From the NCBI GenBank assembly GCA_023091665.1, contig JALJCQ010000007.1, positions 992,001 through 1,056,000 of the forward strand: a stretch of 64,000 nucleotides of DNA, in the 5' to 3' direction. Below the pieces are notes generated by a model that had not been told where the DNA came from, did not search any database, and saw nothing but the letters and a program-made list of their open reading frames with translations. Made by a program: the position numbers and the translations under genes. How positions within the stretch are numbered: the first letter of the stretch is position 1; the number at the start of each line of letters is the position of its first letter. Shown piece by piece: positions 1-11,078 of the stretch. The DNA comes from Pythium myriotylum (Eukaryota; Oomycota; Peronosporomycetes; Pythiales; Pythiaceae).

Positions 1-799
1 AGAAAGGACACTCGGGTGTAGTCGCGACCGCGAGGAACCGGTCCTGCCACATCGTACAGGTCTCGGCTGTCTGGTACAGAATGCCGGAAAAGCATGTAAG
101 CAGGAGCTTGAGCACCTCCTTGCGGTTCTTCTCGTAGGTCGCCGACTGGATGACATGGGCGTCCGGGTACCCCACGCCGGCGTGCCAGAGCAGCGACGGG
201 TATACGAGCGAGTTAGTCGAGGTCGCACCGCTGCGCTGGGCGCTGCGTCTCTCTTCTCCAAAGCCTTTATACGCGTGGATCGAGACCGTGTACTCGGGCA
301 AGAAGAGCAGCCCCATGATGGCGTGGATCATCTGCACGGCGAGCGGCTCTTTGGGCTGCGGTGGCTGCGCGGAGCCGCCTTCCTCGCCCTTGAGCTGGTC
401 GGCGAGGGATTTGTCGTTGGCGTTGGCCTCGGCGGGGCCTTCGACGCTCCAAAAGAGCTCCTCGACAAAGTCGTCGCTCGTGTCTTCGAGAATGAAGGGC
501 ACGAGCCGCGTGAGCACGCGCACGCAGTTGGTGGCCTGCGGGTAGTACTTTGGCACGGGCGTGTCGACGATCTGGATGATCTGCGAGACGGCCTGGCGCA
601 GCATGGTCGCGAGGTTGGCCGGCTGCTGGCGGCGCAGCATGCGCACGTCATCGGGCTGGATGAGCGTGAAGATCTCCTCGGCGACCGTCGGGATGCGCCA
701 GAGCTTGTCCCAGAACTCGAGGTTCTTGGAGGAGATGACCTCGTTGTTGAGCTTGTAGACGCTCTCGCGGAACTTGCTCTTGCTGTCCGAGTTCCCCAT
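1..799 (-). CDS. HID1: HID1-family protein, N-terminal part (runs off window)
   Basis: The minus-strand frame from ATG at 799 is open to base 1, giving 266 codons of an incomplete protein. It starts MGNSDSK, which resembles the myristoylation-type start of HID1 proteins. It goes on with family-like stretches: a block around PANLATMLRQAV, a block around NCVRVLTRLVPFILED, and LLTCFSGILY near the window edge. HID1 (high-temperature-induced dauer formation protein 1) is a peripheral trans-Golgi protein of dense-core vesicle and Golgi trafficking in animals, and the family is widespread in eukaryotes. No intron is needed in the visible part. The gene is divergent from the sorting nexin at 1042, with 242 bp between the two starts. 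Family assignment is from remembered motifs; the C-terminal majority is outside the window. Confidence 0.8.
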   Translation of the reverse strand, partial: MGNSDSKSKFRESVYKLNNEVISSKNLEFWDKLWRIPTVAEEIFTLIQPDDVRMLRRQQPANLATMLRQAVSQIIQIVDTPVPKYYPQATNCVRVLTRLVPFILEDTSDDFVEELFWSVEGPAEANANDKSLADQLKGEEGGSAQPPQPKEPLAVQMIHAIMGLLFLPEYTVSIHAYKGFGEERRSAQRSGATSTNSLVYPSLLWHAGVGYPDAHVIQSATYEKNRKEVLKLLLTCFSGILYQTAETCTMWQDRFLAVATTPECPF

Positions 800-1041
800 G
801 GCGACGACCGACGCGACGTAAGAAGAGGAGAGCGCTGCCTCTTTCTCCTGCTGACACCGATGCACGAATGTGACACGGGACAAAGCGCGACGTGGGTTCA
901 GCAGCGGTACCGCGTACCGGAAACATGGTACCACACCCCAATCTAGTGGGCACCACACTATTTTACGGTGCACAAAAGCTTCTTCGTCTTTCGTGCTGAG
1001 CTCTTGAAGAGAGAGAAGAAGGGAAGCGCACTCGAGCGACG

Positions 1042-2665
1042 ATGGAGACGCGCAACGGCAAGTGGGTGAACGTCGACTACTCGCAGCGCGTGCTCGAGGC
1101 CGACGGCTCCGCGCTGCGTCAGAGCCACGCGCACGAGGACGAGCACTTCATCCAGATCGCCGTGAGCGAGCCCGTCAAGCAGGGCGACGGCATGAACGCC
1201 TACATCTCGTACAAGATCTCCACGAGCACCAACCGCCCGCAGTTCACCAAGAGCGCGCTCTCGGTCATCCGGCGCTACTCGGACTTTGTGTGGCTCCACG
1301 GCAACCTCTCGGCCATGTACCCGGGCGTGGTCGTGCCGCCGCTGCCGGAGAAGCTGCTCGTCGGACGCTTCTCGCCAGAGTTCATCGAGTCGCGTCGCCG
1401 CGCGCTCCAGGTCTTTCTCCAGCGCTGCTCGATGCACCCAGAGCTGCAGCACAGCGAGCACCTCACGACGTTCCTCGAGGCCAGCGACGACGCGCTCGCG
1501 GCCTTCAAGGCCGACCCGCGCCACGCCGCAGCCAAGGGCGGACGCGGCGTGCTCTTCCAGTGGCTCGACGACACGGTCTCGACCATCTCGTCCACGCTCG
1601 GCGCATCCTCTGGCGTCAACCTCGAGAAGACGGCTGCCGATGTTGAAGTGGACGAGATGATGAACTACATCGACGGACTCGAGCCCATCATGACGGGTCT
1701 CCACAAGCACGCGAACGGGCTCACCAAGCGTGCGCGCGAGATCGCCGACGGTCTCTACGAGTTCGGCCAGGCCTACGCGCAACTGGGCAAGTCAGAAGAG
1801 AACCCGTCGCTGCAGGAGGCGCTGCGCTACATCGCGCAGTGCGCCGACCGACTCTCGCTGCTCGCGGCCGATTTTGCCGAGAAGGAGGCGCTCCACTTTG
1901 AGGAGCCGATCCTGGACTACATCCGACTCGTTGGCGCGGTCAAGGCTGCGCTGCAGAAACGGAACGAAGTGCGCGGCTCGTACGGGCTCGCGGTCGCTGA
2001 TTTGGACGCCAAGAACGCAGTCGTGCAGAAGCTCGTCAAAAGCAAGAGCTCGTCCGAAGAAAAGTACCAGATCGCTGAGAGCGATGTGCTCAAGGCGCAG
2101 CAGCGCGTGGACGACGCCAAGCTCGAGTTCGACATCGTCACGGAGCGCGTGATGCGAGAAGTAGAGCGGTTCAAGCGAGAAAAGCTTGCAGACTTCAAGC
2201 GCATCATCTTGGATTACGTGCAGATGCAGATCGCATACAGCAAGAAGGTGCGTCAATCAGGTTACGTGCTGTGGTGAGCGAGAGTATTCATATTCCTGCT
2301 TGTTCCTACAGGTTGAAGACGAGTGGAGCCAAGTGATCCCGAAACTGGCAGAGATCCGAATTGACGGCTCACCGTCCGCCTCACTCCAATCGATCGCGTC
2401 GAACTCGGGAATGCCATCATTTATCCAGGATAATTACATCCCATCAAATGGCACAGCTGCGCCATCGAACACTTCGCGAACGGACAGCGGTGGCGACCTG
2501 ACGAACAACCTGCTGTCTCTCTCGCTCGACCAGGACGACGAGGGTGAGCACAAGTCATCAGCTGAAAGCTATGAGTACGAACAACGCACGCGAGTGCAGC
2601 GCGTACACGTCCGATCGCAGCGGACATCGTCCTCATCGTCATACAATCCGGACGTGGCTTTGTAG
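1042..2665 (+). CDS. Sorting nexin with PX and Vps5/BAR domains (SNX1/2-like)
   Basis: There are two exons, 1042..2247 and 2312..2665, with a 64-nt GT..AG intron; together they encode 519 residues. The N-terminal PX domain (about residues 35-150) carries the phosphoinositide-binding motif RRYSDF near residue 77 and the Pro-rich turn VVVPPLPEK. Residues about 195-410 form a long helical region rich in charged residues, consistent with a Vps5-type BAR domain; the intron lies within it after AYSKK. The C-terminal tail (about 420-519) is Ser-rich and probably disordered. PX-BAR sorting nexins bend endosomal membranes and work with retromer in cargo retrieval. Which SNX subgroup it belongs to cannot be decided by eye. 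An apparent stop at 2275-2277 is reached only if the intron is read through. Confidence 0.85.
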
Positions 2666-2729
2666 ACCAGAGAAAAGAAGTATATGGATCGTAAACTAAC
2701 TCTTTCATTTATGGGAAACTTGGTCCTAG

Positions 2730-4351
2730 CTATACACTCTCCTCTTGTGGCCGACGACGTGCAAGGTACACGGAAATCTGCTCCTTCGTGGGCAAGATCC
2801 ATCGTGCGAAGTTGTCTTCATACGTCACCTTGCCCTCGGCCTCCCGACGCTGGAGCGAGCGTTCCGTGAAGACAAAAAAGAGCACGCCAGCTGCGATACA
2901 AGCGATCGACATGCAAATCAGCAGTGCCCACTCAGTTCCATCGTAGCCCATGAGCTTTGACGAACTAAGCGGCGTGAAGTTGTTCACGGGGGTTGGGCAC
3001 ACCCCATCACCGTTGGATTCACCCTTTACGAGCTTGACAGGGTAGGTTGAGTAGAGGTACAGGTTGCACGGGCCATAGGGCAATGCCGAGTTGCCGCGCG
3101 CGATGCGCATATAGCCGTTTTCTCCCCACATCGTCCCCCACGTGTTACGCACCACCCAGTACTTCTCGCCTTGCTCAGTCTCGCCATAGCCGACGACCAC
3201 GACGGCGTGGTTGACTTCTTTGCCGTCGCTCGCACAGTCGCTCCCGTCGTAGATGCCACCGCCGTAGTGGCGGAAGCCATCGCCCAATGCATCAATGTTG
3301 GACGATACAGGTCCCAGGTAAACAGCACGCATCAGCGCTTCCTCACTCTGCTGCTCCACGGCAACGTAGTCGGACTGGCCATTCTTCCACGCGACGGCGA
3401 CCTCGCTAGCCTTCACCGACTGGCACTGGGTCTCTGTCACGCTCGTGGCCATGACGTACGGGTAGTCGCTAGCGCAGGCGACTCCGTTGGGGGAGATACG
3501 GCTCATATACTCGAACGCGAGGAAGGGCATGCCGCCCTCGCAGCCTTTCGAGGACGCAGCCATCTCGGGAAACTTGCTCACGATATGGTCGAGTGGCGCC
3601 GAGCAGCTCAGTACCTGTTCCACACTAAGCGGTGTCTGGACCCACAAAGAGACTCCATCAGCCATTCGTTTCCATCCAAACCGGCACAACTTTGAACGCT
3701 CCGTACCGCAGCGACCTTGTTGTCGATCGCGTACCGCGACTCGATGACGGACACGGCAGAGAACGCCCAGCAGCTCCCGCACGACCCCTGGTTCTTGATG
3801 GGCGTGACGTACTTGCCCTGCTCGATCTCGAGCCAGTTCCAGTTCCGAGGCAGTGGGGTCGTGTCGCTCGCGTTCGCGCCCGTGACCGTGCCGGCCGCCC
3901 AACTCGACTCGTTCGAGAAGTTGATCGTGATCTCCTTCGCGGGCGCGTGTTTGTTCTTGTCAAACTTGTGCTCGAGCTGCGTGTACACTGAGTGGAGGCC
4001 TCTGGATTTGCGCACGGCCTCCGAGTCGGCGCGCGACTTGAGGAACTCGCGGTACTCGCTCTCGCTGAGGTCGCTGAGCGCGTTCCACTTGAGGAAGAAA
4101 GACGCGTCGCCGGCGTCGTGGCGCGCGTTGTGCGTCTCGAGGACGCGCTGCGTGGCCTCGAGCGCTTGCGCGCGCGACTCGAGCGAGCGGCGCGGCGGCC
4201 CCACGCGCGTCGAGAGTCCGCGCGCGCGCTGCCACGCCGGGAGCCGCGGCAGCTTGGCCTCGAACGCGTCGACCAGCGCTGCGCGTCGCTCGCGATGGCC
4301 GTCGGCGGCGGCGCAGCCCAGCAGGCACGAGAGCGCGGCGAGGAGCTTCAT
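2730..4351 (-). CDS. Papain-family (C1A) cysteine protease with C-terminal membrane anchor
   Basis: There are two exons on the minus strand, 4351..3707 and 3635..2730, with a 71-nt intron; together they encode 516 residues. The start at 4351 gives a signal peptide ([18 protein letters not shown]). An I29-type propeptide follows (about 60-110, with the block around [15 protein letters not shown]). The catalytic domain has Gln188 and Cys194 in [12 protein letters not shown], His358 in [11 protein letters not shown] and Asn379 in RNTWGTMWG, so the full papain set is present. After the protease domain there is a hydrophobic segment of about 20 residues ([21 protein letters not shown]) and a basic/acidic tail. 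It is therefore probably a type I membrane protein with the protease in the secretory lumen or outside the cell. Splicing across Ala-Ala|Thr-Pro restores the family's SVEQVLSC region. Confidence 0.88.
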
Positions 4352-4504
4352 GGCGACGCGATCCGAGTCCGGACCTGATTTGAGCTCCTGGATGTACCCG
4401 CTCGTCTTCAAGACCCTCTCGAAACCGATGCGAGAAACGGCTCGTTACGAACCGATCTGACTCAGGTTTGCGTTAATTTATACTGGTTAGATAGATCGAT
4501 GGCT

Positions 4505-7500
4505 TCAATATCGACCTGAAGTGCTGCCGGGCGTTTGCTGGGTCTTCTGCTCCAGTTCGTCATCTTCTTCTTGGTCGTGACTCTCGTCTTCTTCGTCTTC
4601 GTCGTCTGAAAATCTCGGGTCGTGGACGGACGACGTACCAGACATGGGCGACATGGGTGGTGACTCAAGAATGCTGCCACGGAAATCCGGGTCTTGCTGT
4701 TGCATCTTGGCCACAAGCACGCTGTTGATCTTCTTCATGGCGCTCATTTGTTCGCGGGCTTCGTTCAGCGAGTTAGTTAGCTGATGTACAAGCCGCTGCA
4801 GCTCCGTATTGTGGCCAACGAGCCGTTGAGTCGCTGCCTTGTCTTTGTCTGCAGCGCCGCTTTGCTGTTGTTGCTTCACCATGCTGTCCAAAGCGTCCTT
4901 GTACTCCTGCATTTCATCGGCTACTCGCTTAGCCTCGGCACGAGCTACAGCCAAATTTGCCGCGAGCTGAGAGCGTTCTTTAAGCTGAGCCTGCACCTCG
5001 GTCACAGATCGGTTCGGCCCCACCACTGTTTTGAGCTCCTTTGCCAGCTCGGCTGATCTTGCGCGTAGAGCATTGCGCTCGCTGAGTACAATATCATGCT
5101 TCTGTTGCAGCTGCTCTAGTTTAGCCTCGGTGGCGACTAGCTGTCGCCGGAGTTCCTTGCTTGCGAAGGAGAGCGCCTCGACCTGAGCCTGGGTTTCGGT
5201 CATTGCTCTTCGGTAACTCTCCGGTATCTCCACCTCGTTGTCCGTCTGAGTTGACTGCTCCTTCAGTGAAGCATTCTTTCGATCTTCAAGGGCGTTCGCT
5301 AGCTGCAGCTGGCATGCCTGATGCAGTTTGATTTCTTCTGCCAATCGAGAACGCACTTGATTGAGTTCACGGCCAGACACTGAAAGCTGAAGATTTGTTC
5401 GCTCCAGCTGCATCTGCCGCATTTGTAACAGCTCGATGCGGCTATCCTTCATCTCTAAAGACGCAGCGAGCTCCGCCTTCTCGTGCTCCGTCGTCTTCAC
5501 GAGCACCGACATGGAGGCTAGTTTATCTTTAAGCATCGTGATCTCCTTATCTTGGGCAAGTAACCGATCTTGCATGAATGTCGATCGATCTAATGCATCA
5601 GAGGTGCCGTTACCTATAGAATTCCGTGCTGGATACGTGAAGCTTGCGGTTCGACTAGATGGCTGTGTAGGGTCAGAGCCTGCTACGATGCCGTTCGCGT
5701 TGATTTCGGTTTCCAAGCTGAAAAAATCAGCAATTCGAGCGTGGGACTTATCCGGCAGCTCTTCCAGTGCGGATTGATGCTGAGTTGTCTTCACTTGACC
5801 TATCGGTTTGATAAGAGACCTTCGAATATTACTAACTGGCTCAGGAGGTGCTACTGTCGGCACAACAGTCTCAAGAGACGATGCTGGATCAACGAAGAGA
5901 TTCAACTCGTCACGTCGCGCAACATCTTCATCTTCTTTTATCACTGCGCGTGCTCGAAACTGCCGAATTAACAACGCCAAGATATCGCGATGCTGTGGGT
6001 TCTGGGCGACCAGGAAAAAGCATGACACGCCAGCAAGCTGCTGCTTTTTCTTCACGTCACAAGTGTCACCGGGCCGGCAGCCAAGCATACTTCCGAGTTC
6101 TTGGACTTTCAGAGTAAACCGCAGCTGATCACATGGATCCACGAGCACTTGCAAATGAGCATGATACTCGGCGCTGGCAACAATGCCGCCTTCCTCCTCC
6201 TCCTCAGAAATTTTGATCAAGGTTACTCGCTCGTCCGTGATCTTGATCTGAAAACTGTCGAACTCGTTGCTCGCTAATGTGGCTGAAAACGACCCGGCTC
6301 CCGCCTCGAGAAGGATGTCAACCATGTCTTTGACCGCGGGGTCTACAACCATAGGGCGGCTGTACTCAACGACGCGAATCAGGTCGGGAAAACGCTTAGA
6401 CTGGCATCGCACTGAGATACGAGTGTCCACATCGTCGATCGACGGGTGATATCGACCATCGCGAGCGCCTTTGATCTGGATGAGGTCTTGTGTCTGGGTT
6501 TTTCGATACCACGCAAAGTTGAATTCGTTCGCATCGTCTTCACTCACACCAAGCACTCTGTTGCCACCCATGGTCGTAACAACCACAAGCGGGGAATCGA
6601 GGTATCCTCCTGCATCCGCTGGATTGATCGGGTGTTCGAGTCTCAGTTCCAGGTGCTCGAACCACGCCTCAACTGTATCGTGGTCTTCTTCGGGCCGGGA
6701 TTTCGATCCACCGCCCATGATACGAAACAGGTTCTTGACACCATCGCTATTCTTGACCCTCTCAATTGACTCGCCCCAGTGCTTCGTCTTGCTTGGAGTA
6801 TCCACAGATGACCCATGAAGAGGCGGCGTATTTGGGTTTGATGCGGCGGAAGAAGGCCGTCGCACAGGGCTAGGTACTGCATCACCGAATGACTTCCGAT
6901 CGAACGACGCGGACCTCTTCAGACTCGAGTCCCCAATCATCTGCCCGAGCTTGGTGGACCAAGTTGTTGAGGTCGCTCCCTTGGCAGGAGACGGGCTCGG
7001 TTTATGGGAAGGCGACGAAGGCACGGGTGGTGGTAGCCGACTGTGGAAGACAAGTGTACACGGGAACGTCGTCGACTTTGCTGCCTGGATGATCTCGGAA
7101 AACGGCAGCTCCGTCACGACCTGGTCGTTGATCGAGTAGAGCATATCGTTAACACGCACTTGGCCGCAAGCCTCAGCATTGCCCATGGAGCCATCGGCTT
7201 TGCGTCGAAACGACTTGACAAACGCGCCGTGGCCGTCTGGCCGCGAGTACAAATCGACAAACAGTGGCCCGGGCTCGCTGTACACGACCGTGATGATCGT
7301 GACCTGATCGCCGCGGCTGCTGGGGCTTGAGACACCAGAGAAGAGCGAGACACTCGTGCCGCCGAACGCGGCCGCCAGGAAGCTGCTGCTGCGACTGAGC
7401 GACTCGGTCAGGCTGTTTCGCGGAGACGACGCCGAGCTGACTGCAGGGCTCGACGCTCTGCGCCCAGCGAGGTCGGACGCCGACTGAGTTCGTCGCTCAT

Positions 7501-7699
7501 TGTCGCCAGCGACAGTCACCACTGGAATCTTGGGCGAGACAGCCGGATCAGTTCCGGTGGGCGACTGGATCGGCGCGAGTTCGGTGGCGTGCGGCTTGTC
7601 GGGAGACGTCGGCGTCGCGAGCGATTTGGAGGCCGAGTCGCGCCGCGCCGCCACCGCGAGCGCTGCGGGCGAGTCGCCGAGGTCCATGTCGTTGGCCAT
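4505..7699 (-). CDS. PDZ domain protein with AIR9-like A9 repeat and long coiled coil
   Basis: A single exon encodes 1064 residues; ATG at 7699 is in a good context (GCCATGG). The N-terminus is Ser/Pro-rich and disordered. A PDZ-like domain lies at about residues 130-220 (GQVRVNDMLYSINDQVV in place of the usual GD.I..IN). Residues about 345-435 resemble one AIR9-type A9 repeat, with the Trp-Tyr-Arg, IKGARDGRYHPSIDDVDT and ISVRC landmarks. A further unrecognised globular part follows to about 600. Residues about 690-1010 are strongly coiled-coil (Leu/Gln/Glu/Arg heptads). The C-terminus is acidic. A9 repeats occur in microtubule-associated AIR9 of plants and in many protist proteins, so a cytoskeletal scaffold is plausible but inferred. 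It lies divergent from the DEAD-box helicase gene. Confidence 0.7.
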   Translation of the reverse strand: MANDMDLGDSPAALAVAARRDSASKSLATPTSPDKPHATELAPIQSPTGTDPAVSPKIPVVTVAGDNERRTQSASDLAGRRASSPAVSSASSPRNSLTESLSRSSSFLAAAFGGTSVSLFSGVSSPSSRGDQVTIITVVYSEPGPLFVDLYSRPDGHGAFVKSFRRKADGSMGNAEACGQVRVNDMLYSINDQVVTELPFSEIIQAAKSTTFPCTLVFHSRLPPPVPSSPSHKPSPSPAKGATSTTWSTKLGQMIGDSSLKRSASFDRKSFGDAVPSPVRRPSSAASNPNTPPLHGSSVDTPSKTKHWGESIERVKNSDGVKNLFRIMGGGSKSRPEEDHDTVEAWFEHLELRLEHPINPADAGGYLDSPLVVVTTMGGNRVLGVSEDDANEFNFAWYRKTQTQDLIQIKGARDGRYHPSIDDVDTRISVRCQSKRFPDLIRVVEYSRPMVVDPAVKDMVDILLEAGAGSFSATLASNEFDSFQIKITDERVTLIKISEEEEEGGIVASAEYHAHLQVLVDPCDQLRFTLKVQELGSMLGCRPGDTCDVKKKQQLAGVSCFFLVAQNPQHRDILALLIRQFRARAVIKEDEDVARRDELNLFVDPASSLETVVPTVAPPEPVSNIRRSLIKPIGQVKTTQHQSALEELPDKSHARIADFFSLETEINANGIVAGSDPTQPSSRTASFTYPARNSIGNGTSDALDRSTFMQDRLLAQDKEITMLKDKLASMSVLVKTTEHEKAELAASLEMKDSRIELLQMRQMQLERTNLQLSVSGRELNQVRSRLAEEIKLHQACQLQLANALEDRKNASLKEQSTQTDNEVEIPESYRRAMTETQAQVEALSFASKELRRQLVATEAKLEQLQQKHDIVLSERNALRARSAELAKELKTVVGPNRSVTEVQAQLKERSQLAANLAVARAEAKRVADEMQEYKDALDSMVKQQQQSGAADKDKAATQRLVGHNTELQRLVHQLTNSLNEAREQMSAMKKINSVLVAKMQQQDPDFRGSILESPPMSPMSGTSSVHDPRFSDDEDEEDESHDQEEDDELEQKTQQTPGSTSGRY

Positions 7700-8097
7700 G
7701 GCGCGTCGGTGGGCGCTGAGGGGTCCTGTGGCGGCCGAGACCGCGCGCCGAAGAGCAGGAAGCGACCTGCTTCTTCCCCAGGCGGCGACAACTCAGATAC
7801 ATAACCCCATCAGGGAAAAAACGACAAAGTGAGAGAACCCACTTTGGGATTTCGGCCAATGGAATCAAATACGAGGTGCTTTATAGCCAATCAAACAGTG
7901 GTAATGAGGTATGTCACAAAACCAAAATAGACTGTGAAACGTTTTGAGTGGCTACTGAAACGGGGTATCAGGTGATCCAAATGAACCGGTTAAAAATCGG
8001 TAGATGATCATGGAACCGGTATAGTGTACCCCTCCGTTTCATATCGCCCGTGGGTGGATTCGGGCGAACGAGAGCAACGAAGCACGAGGACGCGAGT
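7700..8097. promoter_or_regulatory. Divergent intergenic region between PDZ-protein and DDX19 genes
   Basis: This 398-bp, AT-richer stretch lies between two divergent ATGs and must hold both promoters. Two CCAAT motifs are visible at 7856-7860 and 7887-7891. No coding potential was recognised. Confidence 0.45.
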
Positions 8098-9563
8098 ATG
8101 AGCGACACGGAGAAGAAGGCGGAGGAGGAAGTCGCGGCGGCCGTCGAGAAGAAGGCGGAGGAAGAGCCGAAGAAGGAGCAGGCCGAGGCCGAGGTCGAGG
8201 AGGTGACCCAGTCGCTGGAGGACCTGCTCGCGCTCGGCCAGGGCCTCGACGACGAGGACTACAAGGCCGAGCTCGAGGTCCTGCAGAACGACGAGAGCTC
8301 CAACCTTTTCTCGGCCGTGACCTTCGAGGACCTCGGTCTCCCTGACTCGCTGCTCAAAGGTGTGTACGCGCTCAAGTTCTCCAAGCCGTCCAAGATCCAG
8401 TCCGTGGCGTTGCCGATGATTCTCGCCAACCCGCCAGAGAACCTCATCGGCCAGGCGCAGAGCGGCAGTGGCAAGACCGCCACCTTCGCGCTGGGCATGC
8501 TCTACCGCGTGGATATTGCGCGCAAGGTGCCGCAAGCACTGTGCATCGGCCCGACGCGTGAGCTCGTGCGACAGATCGCCGCGGTCGTCAAGGGTATGGG
8601 CAAGTTCACAGGCATCGAGATTTTCCTCGCGATTCCTGGTAACGACCTTGCGCGTGGCGAGAAGCTCACCGCGCAGATCGTCGTCGGCACTCCGGGCAAG
8701 GTGGAGAACCTTATCAAGAAGAAGCAGCTCGACACGAATGAGATTAAGATCTTCGTGCTTGACGAGGCCGACGTCATGGTCGCCGAGGACGGCATGCGCG
8801 AACGTTCCGTGCTGATCAAGAAGTCGATCCGCAACCGTGCGTGCCAGTTCCTCCTTTTCTCGGCGACCTATGCGGACGAAGTGCGCGAGTTTGCTATGAA
8901 GATGGTGCCTAACCACAACATTATCACGGTCAAGAAGGAGCGCCTGACGCTTGACGGCATCAAGCAGTTCTGGATTGACTGCAAGTCCAAGGAAAACAAG
9001 TTCAAGATTCTCTCGGATATCTTCGCGATCTTGACGATCGGCAAGTGTGTGATCTTCGTGCAGTCGCGAGAGACGTGTAAGGAGCTCACAAAGCGCATGC
9101 GTGCGGATGGCCACTCGGTCGGAATCCTGCACGGTGCGGACATGGCCAAGGAAGTGCGCGACCAGGTCATCGACGAGTTCCGCGCTGGCACGACGAACGT
9201 TCTGATCACGACCAACGTCCTTGCGCGAGGAATTGATGTGGCTGGCGTGTCTCTGGTGATCAACTTCGACATTCCACTCACGCGTGACCAGCAGCCGGTG
9301 CGTGTGACTTCTTGCAAAGTTTTGCTCTTGTTATTCACGAAGTGAGACTGACATGTATCGCTTCTTTGTAGGATCCGGAGACGTACCTGCACCGTATTGG
9401 TCGAACGGGTCGTTTCGGTCGCAAGGGCTGCGCCATCAACTTCGTCTACGACAACAAGAGCAAGCAAGACCTTGCCCAGATTGAGGCCTACTACGAGCGT
9501 GAGATCGTTCAGGCGCCAGCTGACGACATCGAGCAGCTTGAGAAGATGCTGCAGTGGACGTAA
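8098..9563 (+). CDS. DDX19: DEAD-box RNA helicase, Dbp5/DDX19 type
   Basis: There are two exons, 8098..9297 and 9372..9563, with a 74-nt intron; together they encode 463 residues. The start chosen is MSDTEKK; an in-frame extension to 8050 lacks an ATG. An acidic/Ala/Lys N-terminal tail precedes the helicase core. Visible motifs are Q ([14 protein letters not shown]), I (AQSGSGKT, about 120-127), Ia (PTRELVRQ), Ib (TPGKVENL), II (DEAD, about 222-225), III (SAT), V ([16 protein letters not shown]) and VI ([10 protein letters not shown], about 407). The junction [15 protein letters not shown] matches the DDX19/Dbp5 spacing before motif VI and supports the intron. Dbp5/DDX19 remodels mRNPs on the cytoplasmic face of the nuclear pore during mRNA export. 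Motif Ib has Lys where TPGR is usual, as is known in Dbp5 proteins. Confidence 0.92.
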
Positions 9564-9742
9564 CTTAAGAGCATTCCAAAGGAAGTGACCGCTCCATTCA
9601 CCCACCGAAGCACGTAGATAATGAAAGCTCTATTTCGCTGCATTGAGCGATGATCTAGAAGATAGCATTGTGGCTGCTTGACTATCGGCACGTTTGATAA
9701 AGCGGAAGGTGACACAAAGATTTCGTTGCGATAGCGTTTTGT

Positions 9743-11078
9743 TTATACGCTGTACATCTTGAGCTGCTTGTCTTCGCCACCACTGACGAATGCGAATTCG
9801 GGTTGCTCTAGCTGTCTCCATGCAACGTCCAACGCCTTGCCTTCATGAGCATTGACAGTGTGAAGAGGAATCGTACTGCGAACATCCCAGACCTTGACAG
9901 CGCCGTCGTAGCCACAGGAGACGAACAAGTTCTCGTTTTCAGAGTGCCACTCGACTGCATTGACCCACTGGTGGTGGGACTGGAACGTGCGCTGCACAAG
10001 GTTCTCGCCCGACTGGGTCGCACGGGGATCCCAGAGACGAACGCAGTGGTCTGGGTGCGCAGTCAGCACAAGACCGCTGGTGTTGATACTAATGTCCGTG
10101 ATCGCGCGGTTGCCTGAGAGGGTTTGCTTGCACAGGTGTGTTGTGAGGTCCCAGAAGCGCACTGTTCGGTCGCTCGATCCAGAGACAACAAGATGCGACT
10201 CCGTTGGGTGAAAAGCGACACCCGTCACGTAGCTGGTGTGACCAGTGAGCACGACCTCGGCCTCCAATTGACGGAAACTCACGGCGGCGCTTCCAGACTT
10301 GCTGTTCTTCTGCTTCTTCTTTGGCTGAGCATCCGTCTCAACATCGTCCGCTGAGCCTTGCGGCAAGTGCCACATGCGCACTGTGTTATCCCAGCTACCA
10401 GTAATGGCGCTCTTCGCTTCTGTGTGGAGCTTCACCGTGTCGACGCTGTTGAGGTGGCCTGTGAGAGCGGCCACAGCATGGAGCTGGTTGCCTTTCAACT
10501 TGAGACGCCACACCTGACCAAGTTGGTCCTTGCCACTGCTCGTGATCAGGTACTCGTTCTGGCCAGCTGACTGGACACTCACACTCTTGACGGCTCCCTG
10601 GTGAGCCTTGACCGACGCGAGGCACTCGCCCTGGAGATCGTACACGCGCACTTGGCCATCGTAGCAGCCCGTGACGACGACGTCACCGGCGACGCTGACA
10701 GCGCTGACCCAGTCGGGGTGGTTCGTTTCGTTCTTCTTCTCTGGTTCGGGAAGCGCCTCGACGTACTCAAGCGTGAGCATCGATTCCTCCGAGACAAGGT
10801 GGCGCTGCATGTACTTTTCGAGCGACGTGCGCAGGAAGAGCCCATCGATGAGGAAGTCAAACGGGCGCGGCGTCTCCGTGTTGAGCAGGTGGTTCACGAC
10901 CTGCGAGAGGCCCTGGCGGTTGAGCTGCGTCGGCACGGCGAACGGCGTCTCCGTGACGCGGATCGCCGCATTCTTGGTCACGAACTTGACGCGAACCTGG
11001 CGAGTCGTGATCTGCGTTAGCGGCGAACGGCGGACGCGAATCTCGCGCGCATCGTACCTGAGGTCCTTCTGAGTCCAT
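9743..11078 (-). CDS. WDR12: WDR12/Ytm1 ribosome-biogenesis WD40 protein
   Basis: There are two exons on the minus strand: a 21-nt first exon 11078..11058 (MDSEGPQ) and 10996..9743, separated by a 61-nt intron; together they encode 424 residues. The reading frame of the large exon has no usable ATG upstream. The mini-exon joins to VRVKFVTKN, giving the N-terminal NLE domain (about 8-75, with FDFLIDGLFLRTSL) that binds the Rea1/midasin MIDAS domain. A weaker alternative acceptor 15 nt upstream is also in frame. Seven WD40 repeats follow (for example GSWDNTVRMWHL, SGSSDRTVRFWDL, SCGYDGAVKVWDV). WDR12/Ytm1 acts in the nucleolus in the PeBoW complex with Pes1 and Bop1 for 60S maturation. A short Lys-rich insertion (PKKKQKNSKS) in the propeller may be a nuclear signal. 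Confidence 0.9.

Noticed and set aside
155..946. Long plus-strand open frame (263 codons) opposite HID1
   Set aside because: It is the antisense of the well-supported HID1 frame; its Arg/Leu/Asp-rich composition is typical of GC-rich shadow frames.
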